Source: Oceanirhabdus sp. W0125-5
GTDB lineage: Bacteria > Bacillota > Clostridia > Clostridiales > Clostridiaceae
Assembly: GCF_027938815.1 (NCBI RefSeq)
Contig: NZ_CP115913.1
Coordinates: 1,150,001 to 1,214,000 of the forward strand
Length of the DNA stretch: 64,000 bases
Direction of reading: 5' to 3'
Made by a program: the position numbers and the translations under genes. Below are positions 45,445-54,282 of this stretch, in pieces. The notes below the pieces were generated by a model. That model was not told the DNA's origin and ran no database searches. It saw nothing but the letters and a program-made list of their open reading frames with translations. Numbering within the stretch: position 1 is the first letter of the stretch; the number at the start of each line of letters is the position of its first letter.

Positions 45445-46035
45445 ATGGGGGAGAAAAAAATAATTAATAAAATATGGTTCAGTTTAATTGTGTTAGGGAT
45501 ATTATGTACATTTTTAACGGGATCAACACAAATTACCATTGATGCAATAACAGTTTCTGCAAAATCTACTATAGAACTTATTATTGCATTAGCTGGATTC
45601 TTATGTTTTTGGAATGGAATGCTTAATATTGCTGAAAAAAGTGGATTAACAAAGAGCATTGCAAAACTGCTTAGACCAATATTCATGATGTTGTTTAAAA
45701 AAGAAGGTAGAGAAGAAAAAGCATTAGGAGCTATTGTTATGAATCTAACTTCTAATATGTTTGGAATATCTAATGCAGCAACACCTTTTGGAATAAAAGC
45801 AATGGAAGAGATGCAAAAAAATAATCCCATAAAAGATCGGGCTACAAATGATATGGTTCTATTCTTAGTTATGAATGCAGCGTGTATTCAAATAATACCT
45901 ACAACAATAATATCTATTAGAAGTGCAGCAGCCTCAACAAATCCAACATTTATTATATTACCAGCTATTTTATCTACATCTATAGCAGCTCTGGTGGGGA
46001 TAGTCAGCTGTAAAATCTTAGAAAGGTATTTTTAA
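45445..46035 (+). CDS. spmA: Spore maturation protein A
   Basis: This membrane protein of about 196 residues is needed with SpmB for dehydration of the spore core in Bacillus and Clostridium. It has four or five spans and the blocks LAGFLCFWNGMLNIAEKSGL and TSNMFGISNAATPFG. ATG 45445 has no ribosome site in front of it; the GGGGGAG at 45447-45453 lies after it. That spacing would suit an ATA or ATT start at 45460 or 45463 (giving INKIWFSL), so the true start is uncertain. Confidence 0.92.
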   Translation: MGEKKIINKIWFSLIVLGILCTFLTGSTQITIDAITVSAKSTIELIIALAGFLCFWNGMLNIAEKSGLTKSIAKLLRPIFMMLFKKEGREEKALGAIVMNLTSNMFGISNAATPFGIKAMEEMQKNNPIKDRATNDMVLFLVMNAACIQIIPTTIISIRSAAASTNPTFIILPAILSTSIAALVGIVSCKILERYF

Positions 46036-46042
46036 TAAAAAT

Positions 46043-46561
46043 ATGAAAGGTTTTATGCTGTTTATTCCAATCGTTATTTTATTCATTCTAATATATGGAA
46101 TAATAAAAGGCGTTAAAGTTTATGAGGTTTTTGTTGAAGGTGCAAGAGATGGATTGAAAATTACATATAGAATATTTCCGTATTTATTGGCTATGATTTT
46201 TGCTGTAACTTTAGTTAGAACATCAGGAATGATGAATATAATTGAGAAAATATTGTCACCATTTACATACATTTTAGGTATACCAAAAGAAATAATGCCT
46301 TTAGTTTTAATAAAGCCTATATCAGGAAGCGGAGCATTAGGCACTCTTACAGAAATAATAAATACTTTCGGAGTAGATTCATATATTGGTATATGTGCTG
46401 CAGTTGTAATGGGAACAACAGAAACTATTTTCTATACAATTTCTATTTATTTTGGCTCCGTTAAAATAAAGAAAATAAGGCATACACTATGGGCTGTTTT
46501 GTTAGCGGATATTGCTGCTGTTATTGCCGCAGTAAATATAGTAAAGATATTTCTAAAATAA
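46043..46561 (+). CDS. spmB: Spore maturation protein B
   Basis: This 172-residue membrane protein, seven bases after spmA, is the second half of the spore-core dehydration pair. The family blocks YEVFVEGARDGLKI and KPISGSGALGTLTEI are present. A start at ATG 46055, behind GAAAGG, is an alternative. Confidence 0.92.
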   Translation: MKGFMLFIPIVILFILIYGIIKGVKVYEVFVEGARDGLKITYRIFPYLLAMIFAVTLVRTSGMMNIIEKILSPFTYILGIPKEIMPLVLIKPISGSGALGTLTEIINTFGVDSYIGICAAVVMGTTETIFYTISIYFGSVKIKKIRHTLWAVLLADIAAVIAAVNIVKIFLK

Positions 46562-46661
46562 GCGCAATTTAAACAGAATTTTCAGAAAAAAGAAAGGTTC
46601 GACATGAATTACCTTTATTTTTCTTTTGTTAATTTGTATAATTAAAGAGGGGGGTGATTCG

Positions 46662-47828
46662 GTGCAGGTTTTGGGTGTTGGAGAAAGATTAAAATATTAC
46701 AGAAAATTTTTAAAAATATCTCAAAAAGAATTAGCTGACAACAAGGTATCGTCAAATCTTATAAGTCTTATTGAACGAGGAAGAGTACCATTATCTACAG
46801 TTACAGCAAGTATATTGGTACATAATTTAAATAAGATATCTAATGAAAAAAAGATATACTTAAATTTATCAATAAGAGATTTGATGATGTCAGATAAAGA
46901 GTATATTACTAAGATCTGTGATGAAAGAATAAAGAGGGTAAAAACCAATCATGAAATTAAAGGGGTTTATAATGATGCAATTAAGATGATTGGTGATGTG
47001 GAAGAATTAAATACAGAGTTAGAAAAATATTTTGGTAAGATATTTTTTAATAAGGAGGAGTACAGGGATTCTATTGTACATTTGGAAAAGTATCTTAATA
47101 GTCAGTTAAAAAAAGATGATAAAGAACTTGCAGATGTGAAATATTTGGTAGGAAAAAGTTACTATAAATATGGGGAGTACAATCAAGCTATTAAGATGCT
47201 CTTACAATCTTATGAAATTATTAAACATGCTCAGTTGACTAAAAAGTGTTACTATGATTTGATTCATACATTAACATTGGCAAGTTATAAAGAGCATCAA
47301 TATCATATAGCTAAGGAATTTGTTGAGTTATGTATAGAGTTTCTTGAAAAGGAACCCAATTCGTATAATAAAAAAAATATATATATACTAAAAGCTGAAA
47401 TATACATGAAATTAAATGAGAATGACAAAGCACTGGAAATATATAAAAATATAATTCAAAGTTCGGAAGACATGGATATTATTAGAAGTGAGATAAAGAT
47501 AGCTTTAGATCAGAATACTTCTAGTGATTATGAAGCTGATAAATCTTTTATTTCTTTAGTAAAGAGTTTGAATTTTTCTAATAATTACACAAATAAGCTT
47601 TTAAAAAAAGATTTTATTAAAGAAGAACGTTCTTGGGAAGAGCAAGATTTTATTTATAATGATAGAAGTAAAATAGTAAAAGCTTTTATTGATGAGATGG
47701 ATAGTTTAAATTATGGACAAAAGAAATCTATATTGATTATACTAGATATATTAGAGAGTTATATAGATAATGGTGAATTTGATAAGGTAAAACATGCAGC
47801 AAATATAATGAGAGAAAAGATAAAATAA
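46662..47828 (+). CDS. XRE helix-turn-helix regulator with TPR domain
   Basis: This 388-residue protein has an N-terminal XRE domain (LKISQKELADNKVSSNLISLIERG) and a long array of TPR-like helices (AIKMLLQSYEIIKHAQ, KALEIYKNII). The layout is that of RNPP/Rgg-like peptide-sensing or sporulation regulators. No peptide gene is visible next to it. The frame extends upstream, but GAGGGGGG points to GTG 46662 as the start. A terminator follows. Confidence 0.85.
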   Translation: MQVLGVGERLKYYRKFLKISQKELADNKVSSNLISLIERGRVPLSTVTASILVHNLNKISNEKKIYLNLSIRDLMMSDKEYITKICDERIKRVKTNHEIKGVYNDAIKMIGDVEELNTELEKYFGKIFFNKEEYRDSIVHLEKYLNSQLKKDDKELADVKYLVGKSYYKYGEYNQAIKMLLQSYEIIKHAQLTKKCYYDLIHTLTLASYKEHQYHIAKEFVELCIEFLEKEPNSYNKKNIYILKAEIYMKLNENDKALEIYKNIIQSSEDMDIIRSEIKIALDQNTSSDYEADKSFISLVKSLNFSNNYTNKLLKKDFIKEERSWEEQDFIYNDRSKIVKAFIDEMDSLNYGQKKSILIILDILESYIDNGEFDKVKHAANIMREKIK

Positions 47829-47860
47829 AGCAACCTCCTAAATATTGGGGTTGCTTTTTA
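47827..47860 (+). terminator. Terminator after the TPR regulator
   Basis: AAAGCAACCTC ... GGGGTTGCTTTTT overlaps the stop codon region. Confidence 0.8.
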
Positions 47861-47861
47861 T

Positions 47862-47891
47862 TCTTTATAAAATTGAAAAATTTTATAAAGA
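47862..47891. repeat. Mini-hairpin with GAAA loop, copy 3 of 3
   Basis: TCTTTATAAAATT-GAAA-AATTTTATAAAGA is a perfect 13 bp stem with a GAAA loop. Compared with copy 2, a G-C pair has become A-T. It follows a terminator directly. Confidence 0.65.
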
Positions 47892-47924
47892 AAGTATTAC
47901 ACCTAACGCGTGAAACGCGCCTTT

Positions 47925-48110
47925 TTAATGTAAATCATTACAATTATAAAGTAATCTTTCAACTTTGTCTTTGAATCTTCCCAAAGACTTTTTACTATAA
48001 TCAGATGAATTTACTTCTAAAACTGCATTTTTTAAACCGTCAATTAAAAATGTATATAAAGCTTTATAATTGATATCTTCTTCCTTAATGGTTTTTTCAT
48101 TTTTTTTCAT
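47925..48110 (-). CDS. Small hypothetical helical protein
   Basis: This is a 61-residue charged protein (YKALYTFLIDGLKNAVLEVN, then KVERLLYNCNDLH) with no signal or span. The frame opens three codons earlier at a GTG inside GAGGTG; the ATG at 48110 is the start. The function is unknown. Confidence 0.6.
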   Translation of the reverse strand: MKKNEKTIKEEDINYKALYTFLIDGLKNAVLEVNSSDYSKKSLGRFKDKVERLLYNCNDLH

Positions 48111-48352
48111 TTTGTTCACCTCATTTTACTTCATTACACTTTTAAAATATGCTAATAATCTATAGTTGTGAAACATATGAGGGGTTAATTCAATTAAAAG
48201 GGATGATAAGTAATAACTTTGTGAAAAATACAGTTTTAAATGATGAAATTTTGGGGATTTTATAATACTTATCTTATTATTAGTATAGTATACTTAAGAT
48301 AATAAAGAACAAATATTTAAAGAACAGAGAAGAAATTTTGGGGGGATAGGAT

Positions 48353-49282
48353 ATGGGGAAAATTGATAAAAATAAGGTTATATTAGCGGATTTGGCTTTA
48401 TTGATAGTAGCCGCTGTTTGGGGGGGAGGATTTGTTGCTGTAAAGGATGCATTAGACACAACATCACCATACTTCATTATGACAATGAGATTTACAATTG
48501 CCACGTTGCTTATGGGGATTTTCTTTTGGAAAAAAATAAAGAATATTAATATGGCAAGTCTAAAAGCAGGTGTAATTATTGGAATAATATTATTTTTGGC
48601 ATTTGCATTTCAAACAGTAGGATTACAATACACTACAGCAAGTAAACAATCTTTTGTAACAGCAGTTTACGTAGTTATGGTTCCATTCTTATATTGGATA
48701 GTCACAAAAAAAAGACCTAAAGCTTATAATTTTTTTGCTGCATTTTTGTGTTTAGGAGGAATATGGTTTCTTACTTTGAGTGGAGAATCAACAGTAGGTG
48801 AAAGTCTAATAAGTAAAGGGGATGGGTTAACTTTAATTTGTGCATTGCTCTTTGCAGCTCATATAGTCGCAGTAGGTCATTATGCTCAAAAATATGATCC
48901 GATTATTTTAACAGTTCTTCAATTAGGAGTAAGTGCGGTACTATCATTTATATGTATGATTTTATTAAAGCAAATACCTACACAACTTGGAAGTGAAACA
49001 ATGATACCTATTTTGTACTTAGCTGCATTAAGTACATTCTTAGCATTCTTGATTCAAAATGTTGCTCAGAAGTATACTTATTCAACTCATGCCGCTTTAA
49101 TAATGTGTTTAGAGGCATTGTTTGGAGCAATATTTGCTGTTATTTTACTTAATGAAGCATTAACAATTAAAATGATAGTAGGTTGTGGTCTTATATTTAT
49201 TTCAATATTTATATCAGAATTAGGGACTAAGTTTTTAACTTTGAATAAAAATAAAAAAATGACCAATACTATTGACAGATAG
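48353..49282 (+). CDS. EamA/DMT-family transporter
   Basis: This 309-residue protein has ten spans in two EamA repeats (ALLIVAAVWGGGFVAVKDAL and CALLFAAHIVAVGHYAQ). It is a drug/metabolite exporter-type protein of unknown substrate, distinct from the one at 40955. GGGGGGA precedes the ATG. The metG leader promoter overlaps its last codons. Confidence 0.9.
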   Translation: MGKIDKNKVILADLALLIVAAVWGGGFVAVKDALDTTSPYFIMTMRFTIATLLMGIFFWKKIKNINMASLKAGVIIGIILFLAFAFQTVGLQYTTASKQSFVTAVYVVMVPFLYWIVTKKRPKAYNFFAAFLCLGGIWFLTLSGESTVGESLISKGDGLTLICALLFAAHIVAVGHYAQKYDPIILTVLQLGVSAVLSFICMILLKQIPTQLGSETMIPILYLAALSTFLAFLIQNVAQKYTYSTHAALIMCLEALFGAIFAVILLNEALTIKMIVGCGLIFISIFISELGTKFLTLNKNKKMTNTIDR

Positions 49283-49300
49283 ATTGTATTGTAATATCAT
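49272..49300 (+). promoter_or_regulatory. Promoter of the metG T-box leader
   Basis: TTGACA, 17 bases and TATCAT form a near-consensus sigma-A promoter. Its -35 lies inside the end of the preceding transporter gene. Confidence 0.8.
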
Positions 49301-49317
49301 AAAAATCAAGTTTAATT

Positions 49318-49590
49318 TGTTGAAAGCGATGAAGAGAAGAGTAGTAGAGGGAAATATTTAAAGAGAGTCAGAGTAGGTGAAAGCTGACAATATGGAAATC
49401 TATGAAGATGGCCTCAGAGCAGATCTATTGAAAAATGAGTAGGTAGATACGGGTTTGCATACGTTAAAATGCAAGGTAACTTTAAACAATATTAAGTTAC
49501 TTATTAAGGTCCTTATTGTGAGATAAGGATGAACTAGAGTGGTAACGCGTAATATATGCCTCTAAGCTAAATGCTTAGAGGCTTTTTTAT
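49318..49590 (+). promoter_or_regulatory. T-box riboswitch for methionine, upstream of metG
   Basis: It senses uncharged tRNA-Met and allows read-through into metG. The leader has the purine-rich stem I start (AAGCGATGAAGAGAAGAGTA) and the AGAGAGTC/GGTGAAAGCT elements. The likely specifier codon ATG is at 49408-49410, followed by GCCTCAGAG. The T-box AGAGTGGTAACGCG (49536-49549) has the tRNA-end-binding TGGT. The terminator GCCTCTAAGC/GCTTAGAGGC with six T lies at 49558-49588. The specifier was assigned by eye. Confidence 0.9.
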
Positions 49591-49603
49591 TTTAAAAGAT
49601 AAT

Positions 49604-49843
49604 GGAGAATGTAGAATTGAGAATGGAGAATGATTGACATTTCTCTCCGAGAAATTTTAATTTTATTTTTAATTGGACAATAAAGATTTACTCGTTTCAT
49701 TTAGATGAAACATTGAATTTTAATTACAATATTTTATCCTAGGATAAAATGAGTAAAAGTCTATTGTTCTAAAGAATAATAAAATGTAGTTTCTGCGTAT
49801 GCAGAAACATCCATCATTCTCCATTCTACATTCTCAATTCTCC
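49604..49843 (+). repeat. Heptad-arm element, complete copy, inside the metG leader
   Basis: The left arm is GGAGAAT, GTAGAAT, TGAGAAT, GGAGAAT. The right arm, read on the other strand, is GGAGAAT, TGAGAAT, GTAGAAT, GGAGAAT, so the two middle units are swapped. TTTTAAAAG flanks both sides. It lies between the T-box terminator and the metG ribosome site, so read-through transcripts contain it. Confidence 0.88.
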
Positions 49844-49939
49844 ATTTCTTTTAAAAGTTTTTCATCACAACGTTATTTTTTATTACACACAGTGAGTACA
49901 ATAATTTGTTAAACAAAAATATATTAGGAGGATTAGAAA

Positions 49940-51898
49940 ATGGATAAGAAAACATACTATATTACTACGCCTATATACTATCCATCAGCAAAGTTACATA
50001 TAGGTAATACATACACTACTGTAGCAGCAGATGCTGTTGCTAGATTTAAAAGATTAACAGGTTATGATGTTATGTTCCTTACAGGAAGTGACGAACATGG
50101 ACAAAAGATTCAGAGAATAGCAGAAGAAAAAGGAGTTACTCCTAAGGCATATGTGGATGAGATTGTTGCTGGAATCAAGGATCTTTGGAAGCTTATGGAC
50201 ATAAAGTATGATAAATTTATAAGAACAACAGATGAGTATCATGAAGAATCAGTTAAAAAAATATTCAAGAAGCTTTATGATCAAGGTGATATTTATAAAG
50301 ATTCATATGAAGGATGGTACTGTACACCATGTGAGTCATTCTGGACTGATACTCAATTAAATGATGGTAAGTGTCCAGATTGTGGTAGACCTGTTGAAAA
50401 GGCTAAAGAAGAAGCTTATTTCTTTAAGATGTCTAAGTATGCTGATAGATTAATTGAATATATAGAGACACATCCAGAGTTTATTCAACCTGAGTCAAGA
50501 AAAAATGAGATGCTAAATAATTTCTTAAGACCAGGATTACAGGATCTTTGTGTATCTAGAACTAGCTTTAATTGGGGAGTACCAGTAGAATTCGACCCAG
50601 GGCATGTTGTTTATGTTTGGATTGATGCACTTTCAAACTATATAACAGCTTTAGGATATGAGAATAATGATTGCGATTTAATGGAAAAGTATTGGCCTGC
50701 AAATGTACATTTAATTGGTAAAGATATATTAAGATTCCATACAATTTATTGGCCAATTATGCTTATGGCATTAGATATAGAGCTTCCAAAGCAAGTATTT
50801 GGTCATGGATGGTTAATGCTTGAAGGTGGAAAAATGTCTAAGTCTAAAGGAAACATAGTAGACCCAGAAGTGTTAGTTAATCATTTTGGAGTAGATGCTG
50901 TAAGATACTATCTTCTTCATGAAATACCATTTGGTTCAGATGGAATATTTAGTAATGAGATTTTCATAAAGAAGACTAACTCAGATTTAGCAAATGATCT
51001 TGGAAACTTACTTTCAAGAACAGTTACTATGATTGATAAATATTTTGGTGGTGAAATACCAGCACCAGCAGAAAAAGAGCCGGTGGATGATGAACTTATA
51101 ACTCTTGCTCTTGAAACTCCTAAGAAAGTTGAAGAGGCAATTGATAACTTAAGAATTCCTGGAGCACTAGATCATATTTGGACTTTAATTAGAAGAACTA
51201 ATAAGTATATTGATGAAACTACTCCTTGGATACTTGGTAAAGATGAAAGTAAAAAAGATAGATTAGCTACAGTTCTTTATAACCTTGCTGAATCATTAAG
51301 ATTTACTTCAGTATTGTTATCATCTTTCTTAACAAAGACAAGTGAAGCAATAAATGAGCAGCTTAATGTAGAGTATACTGCTTGGGATAGCTTAGCATCA
51401 TTTGATGGAACTAAAGCAGGTACAAAGGTTGAGAAAAAAGGAGTAATATTCCCTAGAATAGATGTTGAAAAGAAAATGGAAGAGCTAACTAAGATTGCTG
51501 AAGAGCAGAAGAAATTAGCTGAAGCTGCTAACAAAGAAAAAGAAGAGCAAGAAATGCTTCCATTAAAAGAAGAAATAACTATAGATGATTTTGATAAAGT
51601 TGATTTAAGGTTAGCAAAAGTTTTAGAATGTGAACCAGTTAAAAAGACTAAGAAATTATTAAAATTCCAATTAGATGTTGGTGGGGAAAAGAGACAGGTA
51701 ATTTCGGGAATTGCACAGCACTATAAGCCAGAAGATCTTATAGGGAAATATGTAGTGGTTGTCGCTAACTTGAAGCCAGTAAAATTAAGAGGAGAATTAT
51801 CTGAAGGAATGATTTTAAGTGCAGCTACTAATGACGATAGTAAGTTATTAACAGTAACTATAGATGGAGATCTTCCTACAGGAAGCCTTATTAAATAA
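49940..51898 (+). CDS. metG: Methionyl-tRNA synthetase
   Basis: It charges tRNA-Met with methionine. The 652-residue protein has the class I HIGH motif as KLHIGN, KMSKS in GGKMSKSKGN, a single zinc knuckle (CTPCESFW ... CPDCGRP) and a C-terminal EMAP/tRNA-binding domain (IDDFDKVDLRLAKVLECEPV). AGGAGG precedes the ATG. Expression should be controlled by the Met T-box upstream, about 350 bases before the start because a repeat lies between. Confidence 0.97.
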   Translation: MDKKTYYITTPIYYPSAKLHIGNTYTTVAADAVARFKRLTGYDVMFLTGSDEHGQKIQRIAEEKGVTPKAYVDEIVAGIKDLWKLMDIKYDKFIRTTDEYHEESVKKIFKKLYDQGDIYKDSYEGWYCTPCESFWTDTQLNDGKCPDCGRPVEKAKEEAYFFKMSKYADRLIEYIETHPEFIQPESRKNEMLNNFLRPGLQDLCVSRTSFNWGVPVEFDPGHVVYVWIDALSNYITALGYENNDCDLMEKYWPANVHLIGKDILRFHTIYWPIMLMALDIELPKQVFGHGWLMLEGGKMSKSKGNIVDPEVLVNHFGVDAVRYYLLHEIPFGSDGIFSNEIFIKKTNSDLANDLGNLLSRTVTMIDKYFGGEIPAPAEKEPVDDELITLALETPKKVEEAIDNLRIPGALDHIWTLIRRTNKYIDETTPWILGKDESKKDRLATVLYNLAESLRFTSVLLSSFLTKTSEAINEQLNVEYTAWDSLASFDGTKAGTKVEKKGVIFPRIDVEKKMEELTKIAEEQKKLAEAANKEKEEQEMLPLKEEITIDDFDKVDLRLAKVLECEPVKKTKKLLKFQLDVGGEKRQVISGIAQHYKPEDLIGKYVVVVANLKPVKLRGELSEGMILSAATNDDSKLLTVTIDGDLPTGSLIK

Positions 51899-51941
51899 AG
51901 TTTAGTGCATAATATGAAACTATTGTGCTTTATAAAAGCAA

Positions 51942-52177
51942 GTTGAAAGTGGAAAATTGAAAGTTGAAAACGTAGGATATTTCTCTACGAGAAATCTTAA
52001 TTATATTGTTCTTCGGACAATAAATGGTTTACTCGTTTCATCAGGGATGAAACCTTGTATGTTAAATTACAATATTTTATCTAAAGATAAAATGAGTAAA
52101 CCCTATTGTTCTAAAGAACAATAAAATCTAGTTTTGCGAAGCAAAACCTCCATCGTTTTCCACTTTCCATTTTCAAC
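51942..52177 (+). repeat. Heptad-arm element, complete copy
   Basis: The left units are GTTGAAA, GTGGAAA, ATTGAAA, GTTGAAA; the right units (other strand) are GTTGAAA, ATGGAAA, GTGGAAA. The end hairpin is GTTTTGC/GCAAAAC. Arms and right flank match the inverted copy at 38151-38385. Confidence 0.87.
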
Positions 52178-52374
52178 TGTTCAGTTATGTTTTATATCAC
52201 AAAGTTTCTCTAATATAAATTTTATGACAAATATTAAAATGTACCATTAAGAACAGTTTCAGTAAGACATTGAATAACTTACATGAAACTGTTCTTTTAG
52301 GTTAAACGTATATATAAAAGGACATATTTTGGTGATTTCTTAAGAAAGAATAAAGTTGATAAATTATATAATAA
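52178..52374. other. Spacer between two opposed repeats
   Basis: No gene is seen. A hairpin TAAGAACAGTTTCA / TGAAACTGTTCTTTTAG lies at about 52248-52301. With its T-rich tail it may be the real metG terminator. Confidence 0.45.
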
Positions 52375-52563
52375 ATTTTTTTTATTGTTCTTTAGGACAA
52401 TGGGTTTTTACTCATTTTATTTTAAGATAAAATATTGTATTTAATCTACAAGGTTTCATTGTAAATGAAACGAGAAAATTTATATTATCCAATGAATAAT
52501 ATAATTAAAATTTCACGGAGTGAAATATCAATCGTTGTCCATTGTCAACTGTCCACTGTCAAC
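52375..52563 (-). repeat. Heptad-arm element, truncated copy, inverted
   Basis: One arm is present (units GTTGACA, GTGGACA, GTTGACA, ATGGACA) with hairpin TTTCACGGAGTGAAA and the central hairpins. The other arm and the GTTTCTGC-type hairpin are missing. This is the only copy with the GTTGACA unit type. Confidence 0.8.
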
Positions 52564-52678
52564 TTCTTTTAAAAGTATTTAATCTATTTTTTAGTTAGTG
52601 AAAAATGGGTATTAATTAAAAATAAAATAAGTATAGTGTTACAACTTTATTAAAAAAATGTATATTTTAGTCTAAAAG

Positions 52679-52708
52679 TTTGAAATTTCTCTTTATTCCT
52701 TTTATAAT
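52679..52708 (+). promoter_or_regulatory. Promoter for DUF445-tatD
   Basis: TTGAAA, 18 bases and TATAAT lie 38 bases before the DUF445 start codon. Confidence 0.65.
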
Positions 52709-52745
52709 ATGTGTTTAGATAGAAAAAAATATGAAGGTGATATAA

Positions 52746-54260
52746 ATGAAAATAATATTAACTGGTTTAGTAGGGGCACTTATAGGATATGTTACTAATT
52801 GGTTAGCAATAAAGATGCTATTTAGACCCCATAATGAAATGAGAATTAAAGGAATTAAAATACCATTTACACCAGGATTGATTCCAAAAGAAAAGGCAAG
52901 AATCGCTAAGAGTGTGGGGAAAGGTATAGGAGATCATTTATTAACAGAGGATACTATACAGGAACATCTTTGTGGTGAAAAAGTTGATAATGCAATAAGA
53001 ACTTGGATTAATATGAAAATCAAAGAATTAATTGAAAAAAAGGAAACATTAAAAACTTTATTAGAGAAGGGATTAGGAGGCAGGTATAAGAGCTTAAAAC
53101 AATATGTAGTGAATTTATCTGTCAAGTACTCTAAGAATCTTCTAAATAATGAAGAAACAAAGACTAAGGTTATTAAAATTATTAAAGATGAAATTGAGAA
53201 ATTAATTAGTGTTAATGTTGAAGATATAATAAAACATGATTTATCAATCAAGTTTCAAGAGTATGCTCTTAAGAAGATAAAAGGAATAAAAGAATCTGAT
53301 GATATAAAAGTAACTATAAGTAATACCATGATCTCATTTATAAATGATGATATAAATAATTTAAAGAAATTGAATGAAATAATACCTGAGAGTACGCAGG
53401 TAACAATATATTCTCTTGTAGAAAATAATAGAGAAGAGATTTGCAATAAACTAATTAATGCTCTTGAAAAAGATTCTGTAAAAGAAGAAATTATTAGTAG
53501 TATAAATGATATGGTTAATACTAAATTAAGTCCAATGATAGCGATGTTTGTGAAAGGGGAATCTATATATCCTTTAATAATAAGCACGTTGGAGAGTTAC
53601 TTAGAGCAAGATGAAAATAGAATGATGATTGTTGGCTTAATAAACAATGAAATTAAAAACTTGTTGGATAATACGGTTGGAAATATTGTAGATAAATATG
53701 GTCAAGATAAAATAAAAAGTATAATACATGAGGGAAGCAGTATATTGCTGAATAACTTTATTAACAATGAGACAATAGATAATTTATTTAATAAGTTTAT
53801 TAATTCATTTGATAAAGATATAACTCTTAAAGAATTCATTGAAAAAATAGATGAAGAAGCTATAGAAAAGTTAGATGTATATATTAATAAAATATTTGAG
53901 AGTATCATTAGAATAGTAGAAGATAATAATTACATAGAAAAATCTGCGATAAAAACTATGGAGCTTATTGAAGGTGTATATATAGGCGAAATACTTGAAA
54001 AGAATAGTGGTATGGCTGAAACAATAGAGAGTGAAGCTGTTGCTCTTTACAAAGGATTTATGGAGAATAATTCAGGAAAAATCGCTCAGATGATTGATAT
54101 ACCAGAAGTGGTTGAAGAAAAGATAAATGAATTTGAAATGGCTGAGATGGAAGAGATAATATTAGAGATTGCTAGTAAAGAGTTAAAAGCTATAACTTGG
54201 TTTGGAGCACTACTTGGATTTGCAATGGGTGTTATTTCGCAGGTTGTAGGAAGGTTGTAG
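52746..54260 (+). CDS. DUF445 family membrane protein
   Basis: This 504-residue protein has a span at each end (GLVGALIGYVTNWLAIKMLF, the DUF445 signature, and LLGFAMGVISQVVG) enclosing a long helical soluble domain. LFRPHNEMRIKGIKIPFTPGLIPK is the conserved block after the first span. The function is unknown. GAAGGTGA precedes the ATG. The tatD gene follows 22 bases later, probably on the same transcript. Confidence 0.9.
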   Translation: MKIILTGLVGALIGYVTNWLAIKMLFRPHNEMRIKGIKIPFTPGLIPKEKARIAKSVGKGIGDHLLTEDTIQEHLCGEKVDNAIRTWINMKIKELIEKKETLKTLLEKGLGGRYKSLKQYVVNLSVKYSKNLLNNEETKTKVIKIIKDEIEKLISVNVEDIIKHDLSIKFQEYALKKIKGIKESDDIKVTISNTMISFINDDINNLKKLNEIIPESTQVTIYSLVENNREEICNKLINALEKDSVKEEIISSINDMVNTKLSPMIAMFVKGESIYPLIISTLESYLEQDENRMMIVGLINNEIKNLLDNTVGNIVDKYGQDKIKSIIHEGSSILLNNFINNETIDNLFNKFINSFDKDITLKEFIEKIDEEAIEKLDVYINKIFESIIRIVEDNNYIEKSAIKTMELIEGVYIGEILEKNSGMAETIESEAVALYKGFMENNSGKIAQMIDIPEVVEEKINEFEMAEMEEIILEIASKELKAITWFGALLGFAMGVISQVVGRL

Positions 54261-54282
54261 GAATCACATAGGAGGAGAACAT

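Noticed and set aside
49604..49843. Tandem 7-base units as a CRISPR array or simple satellite
   Set aside because: Units are short, contiguous and mirrored at both ends of a defined element; there are no spacers and no cas genes.
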